7,763 bases of DNA from positions 1 through 7,763 of the forward strand of contig DAOVXM010000106.1 in NCBI GenBank assembly GCA_030636125.1, in the 5' to 3' direction. A model generated the notes under the pieces. That model did not search any database and had not been told where the DNA came from. It saw only the letters and a list, made by a program, of their open reading frames with translations. The DNA comes from Chloroflexota bacterium. GTDB lineage: Bacteria > Chloroflexota > Anaerolineae > Anaerolineales > UBA4823. Of this stretch, positions 1 through 5,694 are shown piece by piece (position 1 is the stretch's first letter; every line of letters starts with the position of its first letter). Both the position numbers and the translations under genes were made by a program.

Positions 1-658
1 CCACCATAAAATGTACCTTATCCAAGATATCATCAGGACTCATACTCGTCATTTTCTGGATCAAGGCAAATTCATAATCATTTACAAATAAAGCAAGCGC
101 GCCCTCTATGCCCTCTCTCAGATCATCACCGTCCAGGCGCACAATCTGTTGGCTCGGGTCGTATAAATAAGGGTAACCAAGTTCCTGGCATTCCATCACA
201 TACTTCCGCATCGCTTCCGGGTCGTTGGGAGAGATAACGACTAAATCTGGCGGGTTACCTTCCAACTCACGTAACGAGAGCTCAGCGGCATGCGCCATTG
301 CCCCAGGGTAAAAGCTGGCAATTTGGGCATTCGAGCGATCAGTATTGCAAAAAAATGAAGCAGTATAAACCCCAGGGATGACTCGCGCCCAGGTAGTATC
401 CACACCCTTGCTATCCAACCACTGCCGGTATTCCTCAAAGTCTTCACCAACTGTGGCAAACAAATGCGACCTTTGACCCAGCAGGGCTAATGTATAGGCA
501 ATATTGGGCGCAGTGCCACCTCTCTGGCGTACCATACTATCTACAAGAAAGGAAAGGCTGATAGACTCAAGTTTCTCCGGCAGAATATGATCCCGAAAGT
601 AACCCGGGAAGGACATCAGATAATCAAAAGCCACGGATCCGGTAAGAACGATATCCAT
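1..658 (-). CDS. adoK: Adenosine kinase, PfkB/ribokinase family (C-terminus cut by window edge)
   Basis: Phosphorylates adenosine to AMP with ATP in the cytoplasm, salvaging adenosine such as that released from S-adenosylhomocysteine. I translated it by hand from ATG at 658; about 219 residues are present and the frame is open to base 1. The N-terminus (LTGSVAFDYLMSFPG), the SLSFLVD segment at 34-40, the Gly-Gly PfkB signature 1 (GGTAPNIAY, 47-55), AQIASFYPGAM (111-121), NDPEAM (145-150) and DPSQQ (167-171) follow, as I recall it, the mycobacterial AdoK sequence closely; those family members are about 324 aa. About 100 C-terminal residues, including signature 2 with the catalytic Asp, lie outside the window. 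The start is one base after the mtnA stop, with GGGGAG (669-664) five bases upstream inside the mtnA end, so translation is probably coupled. A different sugar or nucleoside substrate is possible, but the resemblance is to AdoK specifically. Confidence 0.88.
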   Translation of the reverse strand, partial: MDIVLTGSVAFDYLMSFPGYFRDHILPEKLESISLSFLVDSMVRQRGGTAPNIAYTLALLGQRSHLFATVGEDFEEYRQWLDSKGVDTTWARVIPGVYTASFFCNTDRSNAQIASFYPGAMAHAAELSLRELEGNPPDLVVISPNDPEAMRKYVMECQELGYPYLYDPSQQIVRLDGDDLREGIEGALALFVNDYEFALIQKMTSMSPDDILDKVHFMV

Positions 659-659
659 A

Positions 660-1727
660 CTATCTCCCCATTTGTTCACTTCGAACAGCGCCTGGTAAAT
701 TAGTCTCAAATGGTGGGTAGACCACGCCATTTTCGGTAACGATGGCGGTGATCAGGCGGCGCGGTGTGACATCAAAAGCTGGGTTTCGCGCCGATGCATT
801 CTCCGGAGCTATCGGTCGTCCCCCTTTTTGGATATCCAAGACTTCTTCAGGGATACGCTCTTCAATGGGGATCGAGTCTCCACTAGCAAGAGAAAGGTCC
901 ACCGTCGAAGTAGGTACAACGGCGTAAGCAGGTACTTCATTGTCATATGCCGCCAGGGCCAACATATATGTACCAATTTTATTTGCCACGTCACCATTCC
1001 CAGCCACGCGATCTGCGCCAAATAACACTTTCTGGATCTGACCGGTTTGTAAAAAGTAACCAGCAGCATTGTCACTTATTATGTGGTAAGGGATGCTATA
1101 CCGCTCCAATTCCCAAGCGGTGAGCCGGGCACCTTGCAAGCGTGGTCGAGTTTCATCGACTAGAACGTGGATCCGTTTGCCTGATTCGTGCGCCCAGCGG
1201 ATCACACCCAGAGCAGTACCCCAATCAACCGTTGCTAGCGCTCCGGTATTACAATGATGGATGACTGTATCTCCATCATCGATCAAGGCAGCGCCGTGAC
1301 TCGCCATCCGTTGATTAATTTCAACATCTTCATCAGAGATGCGTTGAGCTTCAACCAAAATCGTTTCACGTATGGACTCAACATCCGCATCATTTTCCAT
1401 TGCCAGTTCCATCACCCGGTTTACAGCCCAGCTTAAATTGACAGCAGTAGGACGCGCCTCCTTTAGAACTTCTGCAGCCTCTCGAAGATCCGCATGTAAA
1501 CCCACAGAAGTGGTTGCAGGTGATTGCTGGGCGGCTAGCGCTAAGCCAAATGCCGCTGCCGCACCTATGGCAGGTGCACCGCGCACCACCATTTCCCGAA
1601 TCGCCTCGGCTACCTGGCGATAATCATCGTAAGAGACCACCTCCAACTCCCCTGGCAGCCAACGCTGATCGATCATACGGACGACAGAATTGTCATAGTT
1701 CCATTCAATTGTTCTCATAGCACACAT
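660..1727 (-). CDS. mtnA: S-methyl-5-thioribose-1-phosphate isomerase
   Basis: Converts 5-methylthioribose 1-phosphate to 5-methylthioribulose 1-phosphate in recycling of methylthioadenosine, a by-product of SAM use. It is a cytosolic member of the eIF2B-related isomerase family. It is full length (355 aa). Family motifs are in order: [15 protein letters not shown] (47-61), HCNTGALAT (158-166), [18 protein letters not shown] (190-207), [18 protein letters not shown] (237-254) and PTSTVD (272-277). Cys159 and Asp239 match the catalytic pair Cys160/Asp240 of the Bacillus enzyme. The motif pattern is MtnA rather than the archaeal ribose-1,5-bisphosphate isomerase. I chose ATG 1727 because GGGAGGG at 1743-1737 lies nine bases upstream; TTG 1730 (six bases) is possible, and ATG 1718 is too far. 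It lies 94 bases downstream of the phosphoesterase gene with its own promoter candidate, and one base upstream of the adenosine kinase gene. Confidence 0.96.
   Translation of the reverse strand: MCAMRTIEWNYDNSVVRMIDQRWLPGELEVVSYDDYRQVAEAIREMVVRGAPAIGAAAAFGLALAAQQSPATTSVGLHADLREAAEVLKEARPTAVNLSWAVNRVMELAMENDADVESIRETILVEAQRISDEDVEINQRMASHGAALIDDGDTVIHHCNTGALATVDWGTALGVIRWAHESGKRIHVLVDETRPRLQGARLTAWELERYSIPYHIISDNAAGYFLQTGQIQKVLFGADRVAGNGDVANKIGTYMLALAAYDNEVPAYAVVPTSTVDLSLASGDSIPIEERIPEEVLDIQKGGRPIAPENASARNPAFDVTPRRLITAIVTENGVVYPPFETNLPGAVRSEQMGR
664..669 (-). promoter_or_regulatory. Ribosome binding site of the adenosine kinase gene, inside mtnA
   Basis: On the minus strand GGGGAG precedes ATG 658 by five bases. 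It overlaps the last sense codons of mtnA, and the mtnA TAG (662-660) and the kinase ATG (658-656) are separated by one base. This fixes the kinase start and suggests that ribosomes ending mtnA re-initiate on the kinase gene. Confidence 0.75.
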
Positions 1728-1736
1728 CAAAGAACG

Positions 1737-1743
1737 CCCTCCC
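1737..1743 (-). promoter_or_regulatory. Ribosome binding site of mtnA
   Basis: GGGAGGG on the minus strand lies nine bases before ATG 1727 and six bases before TTG 1730. It decides the start against ATG 1718, which would be 18 bases away. Confidence 0.7.
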
Positions 1744-1775
1744 TAGAGAGCGTCATCGAAATATAAAGCTCAGAG

Positions 1776-1804
1776 AGTTTAACACGCATGCTTAGCTTTG
1801 TCAA
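1776..1804 (-). promoter_or_regulatory. Promoter candidate for mtnA and adenosine kinase
   Basis: On the minus strand a perfect -35 box TTGACA (1804-1799) is followed after exactly 17 bases by TAAACT (1781-1776), which matches TATAAT at four of six positions. Transcription would begin near 1769 and give a leader of about 40 nt that includes the mtnA ribosome binding site. It lies in the 94-base gap after the phosphoesterase gene, so mtnA and the kinase may be transcribed separately from it as well as by read-through. This is a sequence match only. Confidence 0.55.
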
Positions 1805-1821
1805 AGACACCTATATTAGTA

Positions 1822-2865
1822 TTAAATACTTAACAATTGATCGCCTTCTCCTTTATCACCATTTACATCAAGAAACCTACGCTCGAGCTGGGCTACCAAT
1901 TTATTTACATCCTTCCCTAGCAGTGGCACCTGCCCACCAGCCATATTACCATGTCCACCAGCCTTGCCCAGAGATTCGACAACCACTTGAATAAGAGCTC
2001 CCGCATCTTGTCCCGAAGGTTTTGTGCGAAGTGATAGATAGAGAGTCTCCTTATGACAACCTATACAAAGCACAGCTTGAGCGCTTTTTAAGCGTATGAA
2101 AACATCCGCTAATTCAGCCGCAAGATCTGGTCGGTGCATTTCTCCCAGGTAAGCCGTCACCGATCTATCATAAACTCGTGCTGCTTTAAGCGCCTGGCTC
2201 ATAATGCGGAAATATTCTTTGGACACGCCAGCGCCCTCGACTTTAATCAATTTATCACGATCGAGTAAAGGCAGTAGCTTCATGTAGACATCCTCATCGA
2301 TCGGTGTGGCACCACGAGCCAGTCCATGTGTATCTGTCTGTAATCCATAAAACATAGCACTGGCTAATATCGGATCAGGGACAATATCGGCTGCTTCCAG
2401 GTACTGATATAGCATCGTAGAAGTAGCACCTACTTCTGGTCGCACATCTACATACGGCACCGCATTTAAGGCTTCACGAAGCGGATGGTGGTGATCAATC
2501 ACAATATGAGGTATATGATGGTCAGGCAAGCTGTTATTTCCAGCCCCGGGCTGGGTATCTACTAGCGCCAAGGCCGAATAATTTTCTAATTCAGTGAACT
2601 GTTCGGAATGTACCCATTCATCAGTCAGCATGTTTAGCATGGCCTGGTTTTCCGCCCGGGCGACCAACCCACTGTAGATCAAATGGCAAGAGATATCCCA
2701 GGATTTATTGAATAATACTCCCAATGCTTTGCCGGAGGCGAGAGCATCTGGATCTGGACTATCATGTGTCAAGATTAAGACAGGACCAGGACCTGCTACT
2801 TCCCGCATATGTGAGAGGCGGTTCTGGTTAATTGGATTCGGCTTGATATCGGGCCCATCTACCAT
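1822..2865 (-). CDS. DHH/DHHA1 phosphoesterase, NrnA-like (nanoRNase / pAp phosphatase type)
   Basis: Probably a cytosolic Mn-dependent phosphoesterase. NrnA-type relatives degrade 2-5 nt RNAs and dephosphorylate 3'-phosphoadenosine 5'-phosphate to AMP; some relatives hydrolyse cyclic dinucleotides or pApA. It has 347 aa. The N-terminal DHH domain shows all four metal motifs: THDSPDPDALAS with His34, Asp38 and Asp40; VDTQ with Asp103; DHHH at 124-127; and QTDT with Asp178. The C-terminal DHHA1 domain ends in AGGHGNMAGG (302-311), the substrate-binding glycine/His loop. It lacks CBS, GGDEF or membrane domains, so it is not a GdpP-type protein. A longer frame from TTG 2880 exists, but GGAGG (2878-2874) lies inside that extension, eight bases before ATG 2865, so the ATG is the start. 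The family assignment is firm, the exact substrate is not. It is first in a minus-strand group with mtnA and adenosine kinase, behind a long leader and a strong promoter. Confidence 0.9.
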   Translation of the reverse strand: MVDGPDIKPNPINQNRLSHMREVAGPGPVLILTHDSPDPDALASGKALGVLFNKSWDISCHLIYSGLVARAENQAMLNMLTDEWVHSEQFTELENYSALALVDTQPGAGNNSLPDHHIPHIVIDHHHPLREALNAVPYVDVRPEVGATSTMLYQYLEAADIVPDPILASAMFYGLQTDTHGLARGATPIDEDVYMKLLPLLDRDKLIKVEGAGVSKEYFRIMSQALKAARVYDRSVTAYLGEMHRPDLAAELADVFIRLKSAQAVLCIGCHKETLYLSLRTKPSGQDAGALIQVVVESLGKAGGHGNMAGGQVPLLGKDVNKLVAQLERRFLDVNGDKGEGDQLLSI

Positions 2866-2873
2866 GCTAATGA

Positions 2874-2878
2874 CCTCC
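2874..2878 (-). promoter_or_regulatory. Ribosome binding site deciding the phosphoesterase start
   Basis: GGAGG on the minus strand, eight bases before ATG 2865. It overlaps the TTG-initiated extension of the frame (from 2880), which would place the ribosome binding site inside the coding region; the shorter 347-residue protein is therefore preferred. Confidence 0.8.
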
Positions 2879-2891
2879 AAGAGATTCTAGT

Positions 2892-2930
2892 TCAACGCTC
2901 CAATGACTCATATACCGAAAGTAAATCCAT
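2892..2930 (-). CDS. Possible 12-codon upstream ORF in the phosphoesterase leader
   Basis: In the predicted leader of the phosphoesterase transcript there is an ATG (2930-2928) with a short GGA a few bases upstream. The frame reads MDLLSVYESLER and stops at TGA (2894-2892), 26 bases before the phosphoesterase ATG. It has no runs of a single amino acid that would suggest classic attenuation. It may be chance; an ORF of this size is expected often in random sequence. Confidence 0.2.
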   Translation of the reverse strand: MDLLSVYESLER

Positions 2931-3042
2931 TAAATTCCAAATATATTATTGAATGACACCTTATGACCGATTCTCATTCCATCGAAGCATGATACACGTT
3001 CCGAAAATTCTGTGGATGGTCGACTGAAAACGGACTAACACG

Positions 3043-3071
3043 ATTATACGTTAGGGAGAACATGACGTCAA
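3043..3071 (-). promoter_or_regulatory. Strong sigma-70-type promoter for the minus-strand genes
   Basis: On the minus strand TTGACG (3071-3066, five of six matches) is followed after exactly 17 bases by a perfect TATAAT (3048-3043). Transcription should start near 3036, giving a leader of about 170 nt before the phosphoesterase ATG at 2865. The -35 box overlaps the perfect 8-bp palindrome TGACGTCA (3063-3070), a possible operator. The box lies 20 bases from the -35 box of the oppositely directed promoter. Confidence 0.72.
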
Positions 3072-3091
3072 ACCAGTGATAAATCCAGACA

Positions 3092-3120
3092 TTGACACCA
3101 AACCTCCCCTGAGTTATAGT
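3092..3120 (+). promoter_or_regulatory. Strong promoter for the lytic transglycosylase gene, predicted to give a leaderless mRNA
   Basis: A perfect TTGACA (3092-3097) is followed after exactly 17 bases by TATAGT (3115-3120, five of six matches). The ATG of the next gene begins at 3128, seven bases after the -10 box, which is where transcription would start. There is no Shine-Dalgarno-like sequence before the ATG (the stretch reads gtcccattt). Both facts point to a leaderless transcript. Confidence 0.72.
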
Positions 3121-3127
3121 CCCATTT

Positions 3128-5551
3128 ATGAAAAGAATATACGTGTTTGCGGTGATCGTGCTGGGCATGCTCACCTTAGCATGCACCGAAATCGCGAATC
3201 TCCCACTGATTGGATCACAGAATAACCTATCTCTCAGCGCTACACCTACAGCCATCCCTCCCACATCTACTCCAATCCCCTCGCCTTCCCCAACGCCCAC
3301 ACCATTACCAGAAGCGCGTGTCGAGAGTGGTGATCGAGCCAGGTTTACTGGGGATTGGGAAAAAGCTATCATCGAATACCAGATTGCTAGAGATTCCAGC
3401 CCTGATCCAGATATCCAGATCGCCGCGCTTCTGGGAATTGGGAGGACACAATACCAAGCGGGCGATTACCAAGCCGCGATTGATACTTTGTTATTCCTTC
3501 TCGAAAACAACCCTTTATCTATCCACGCAGCCTATGCCCATTTCGCCCTGGCGCAGTCTTACTTTGCCCTCGAGAAATATAACGAAGCAACTGAGGCATA
3601 CTCCAATTACCTCAATTTACGACCCGGTTTGATTGATGCCTATGCGCACAACCTGCGTGGTGATGCATTTAGAGCTGCGGGGAATATCGCTGAAGCATTG
3701 GTCGATTACCGGACTGCCATACAATCACCTAGTTATCTTTACCAATTACAGATCGAGATCAAGATCGCCCGCGCTCATGCCGCGGTTGGTGACCATAGTA
3801 CTGCCCTGGGAATGTACCAGGATATATACAACCAGACATCCAGCGACTATACCAAGGCCCAGATGGATTACTTGATGGGCCAGTCCTATCTTGCTCTGGG
3901 ACAGGTGGAACAGGCTTATGCGGTATATACGGATGCAGTAAACAACTACCCAATTGCTTACGAATCTTACCTGGCTTTACTAGACTTAGTGAATGCAGGC
4001 ATTCCCGTCGATGAATTAAACCGCGGCATCGTAGACTATTACGCAGGTCAATACGGGGTCGCTTTAGCTGCCTTTGACCGCTATTTCCAGTCAGGAGCTG
4101 TCGATCCTGCTACGGCTCATTATTACAATGGTTTGACGACACGTGCTCTCGGTGGTCATGATGGAGCTATCATAGAATGGAATGAGATTATTCATAATTA
4201 TCCAGACGACCGGCTCTGGGATGACGCCTGGGAACAAATAGCCTACACCCAATGGTTTTTTATGGATAATTATGCTCAAGCCATTCAGACACTCCAGGAT
4301 TTCGTAGAGACTGCACCCAATCATCCAAGAGCTCCGGAATTTTTATTCGATGCCGCAGTTATAGCTGAGCGGGCTGATCGTTTAGAACAAGCTGCGGATC
4401 TATGGGAACGGGTAGCTGTAGAATATCCTGGCTATGAAAAAACCCTATATGCTCTCCACCTGTCAGGAGTCACCCGCTACCGGCTCTCCGATTACTCGGG
4501 TGCGTTTGCTATTTTCCAACACGTCTTAGCCAACGCTATCACGCTGGAAGAGCGTTCGGCAGGATACCTCTGGCAAGGAAAAGCGCAAAAAGCACTTGGT
4601 GATAATGATGCTGCGGCTGCAGCCTGGGAACTGGCTGCCAACATCGATCCTACCGGTTATTATAGCGAACGAGCACGCGATCTCTTGCGCGGGCAGCCTC
4701 CATTCACCCCACCCCAGGTGTATGACCTGTCATTCGACCCTGTGGTTGAACGAGCACAAGCTGAAAGCTGGATTCGGACCACCTTCGATTTACCGGATAC
4801 AGTAAATCTATCCTCCCTGGACACATTAGCCAACGATCCCAGGTTGGTGCGTGGAGCTGAATTATGGGAATTAGGTTTATATGAAGAAGCCCGCATCGAA
4901 CTCGAAGACTTGCGCCATTCAGTAGAAAACGACCCCGCAGATAGTTATCGGCTTGCGAATTATTACGCGGAACTTGGTTTGTACCGTTCATCCATCTTGG
5001 CAGCCCGTCAGGTGCTAGATTTAGCTGGAATGGACGACGCCGGAACAATGAATGCACCCATCTTCTTCAACCATCTTCGATTTGGTACTTATTTTAGCGA
5101 ATTGGTAGTTCCAATAGCCCAGCAATATGAAATACATCCCCTGTTCCTATTTAGCGTTATCCGCCAGGAAAGTGCATTTGAGGGTTTTGTGCATTCTTCT
5201 GCTGGAGCTCGTGGCTTAATGCAGATTATCCCCACTACAGGTCAGGAAGTTGCCAATGAGCTCGGCTGGCCTTACAATTACACCAATGAAGACCTTTACC
5301 GGCCTGTTGTAAGTGTACGTTTGGGGACAGATTATCTGGATAAGTGGCGCGATCATCTAGATGGCGACTTATATGCTGCCTTAGCAGCTTATAACGGTGG
5401 ACCTGGCAACGCGATCGAATGGCAAAGACTAGCTCAAGATGACCCGGACTTGTTCCTAGAAGTAGTGCGTTTTGAAGAAACTCGAGAATATATCCGTGGA
5501 ATTTTTGAGATCTTCAACATATACCGAAGAATCTATAACCGAACACCTTAG
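3128..5551 (+). CDS. Lipoprotein with TPR-like repeats and a C-terminal SLT lytic transglycosylase domain
   Basis: Predicted to cleave the MurNAc-GlcNAc bond of peptidoglycan outside the cytoplasmic membrane, forming 1,6-anhydro ends. It has 807 aa. Residues 1-19 are a lipoprotein signal (hydrophobic core, LTLAC with Cys19 as the lipidation site). A Thr/Pro/Ser-rich linker covers about 38-61, then a helical region with TPR-like repeats (Gly/Ala/Tyr patterns such as GDYQAAIDTLLFLLENNP) covers about 64-525, as in Slt70-type enzymes but longer. The SLT catalytic domain covers about 655-800: catalytic Glu681 in VIRQESAF, SSAGARGLMQIIPTTG (690-705) and AAYNGGPGNA (753-762). All three family motifs look intact. 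The start is the only one that keeps the lipobox at the right place, although it lacks a ribosome binding site. It is divergent from the phosphoesterase gene and ends in tandem stops TAGTAG. It may act in cell-wall turnover, or as a scaffold with lytic activity; the target is not visible. Confidence 0.93.
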   Translation: MKRIYVFAVIVLGMLTLACTEIANLPLIGSQNNLSLSATPTAIPPTSTPIPSPSPTPTPLPEARVESGDRARFTGDWEKAIIEYQIARDSSPDPDIQIAALLGIGRTQYQAGDYQAAIDTLLFLLENNPLSIHAAYAHFALAQSYFALEKYNEATEAYSNYLNLRPGLIDAYAHNLRGDAFRAAGNIAEALVDYRTAIQSPSYLYQLQIEIKIARAHAAVGDHSTALGMYQDIYNQTSSDYTKAQMDYLMGQSYLALGQVEQAYAVYTDAVNNYPIAYESYLALLDLVNAGIPVDELNRGIVDYYAGQYGVALAAFDRYFQSGAVDPATAHYYNGLTTRALGGHDGAIIEWNEIIHNYPDDRLWDDAWEQIAYTQWFFMDNYAQAIQTLQDFVETAPNHPRAPEFLFDAAVIAERADRLEQAADLWERVAVEYPGYEKTLYALHLSGVTRYRLSDYSGAFAIFQHVLANAITLEERSAGYLWQGKAQKALGDNDAAAAAWELAANIDPTGYYSERARDLLRGQPPFTPPQVYDLSFDPVVERAQAESWIRTTFDLPDTVNLSSLDTLANDPRLVRGAELWELGLYEEARIELEDLRHSVENDPADSYRLANYYAELGLYRSSILAARQVLDLAGMDDAGTMNAPIFFNHLRFGTYFSELVVPIAQQYEIHPLFLFSVIRQESAFEGFVHSSAGARGLMQIIPTTGQEVANELGWPYNYTNEDLYRPVVSVRLGTDYLDKWRDHLDGDLYAALAAYNGGPGNAIEWQRLAQDDPDLFLEVVRFEETREYIRGIFEIFNIYRRIYNRTP

Positions 5552-5559
5552 TAGTGTTC
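5541..5559 (+). terminator. Weak hairpin over the stop codon, possible terminator
   Basis: GAACAC (5541-5546) and GTGTTC (5554-5559) form a perfect 6-bp stem with a 7-base loop that contains the stop codon, followed by TGTTTTATG. The stem is short and the T-run is only four bases, so it is weak as an intrinsic terminator. A second GAACAC (5599-5604) can pair with the same GTGTTC arm instead. Confidence 0.3.
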
Positions 5560-5612
5560 TGTTTTATGTGATTATTTAGCAAGATTAGATCGTGGACGGA
5601 ACACTTTAAGCT

Positions 5613-5642
5613 TTGACAAGTGTATTGTCACCCCGATATCGA
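5613..5642 (+). promoter_or_regulatory. Promoter candidate with overlapping inverted repeat before the methyltransferase gene
   Basis: A perfect TTGACA (5613-5618) begins within an inverted repeat TGACAA-GTGTA-TTGTCA (5614-5630), six-base arms with a five-base centre. The best -10 at 18 bases is only TATCGA (5637-5642, three of six matches), so unaided promoter strength would be poor and the repeat could be a regulator site. The methyltransferase gene starts about 50 bases further on. Read-through from the transglycosylase gene is the alternative. Confidence 0.35.
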
Positions 5643-5694
5643 ATGAAACTTTCATCCTTGCCAAAGCAGTAGATTAGTTACAATCGGTAAAGAA

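Noticed and set aside
660..1730. MtnA homologue reinterpreted as ribose-1,5-bisphosphate isomerase working with the adjacent PfkB kinase in an archaeal-type AMP pathway
   Set aside because: The isomerase carries the full MtnA motif set ([34 protein letters not shown]), and the kinase matches mycobacterial adenosine kinase rather than an ADP-dependent ribose-1-phosphate kinase; no Rubisco is seen.
1818..1830. Palindrome AGTATT-A-AATACT overlapping the phosphoesterase stop codon
   Set aside because: It is purely AT-rich apart from two G-C pairs and has a one-base centre, so it cannot form a hairpin as written; there is no T-run. It is not a terminator and has no other support.
3062..3079. Mini-ORF ATG ACG TCA AAC CAG TGA behind a good AGGGAG ribosome binding site on the plus strand
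   Set aside because: It encodes only five residues and lies upstream of the predicted plus-strand transcription start, so it would not be in the transcript. The AGGGAG is likely chance.
2974..3372. Minus-strand ORF of 132 codons with a Gly/Val/Glu-rich repeat overlapping the transglycosylase start
   Set aside because: Its repeat is the reverse reading of the Thr/Pro-rich linker codons of the lipoprotein, it covers both divergent promoters, and it has no recognisable domain. It is a shadow of the real gene.
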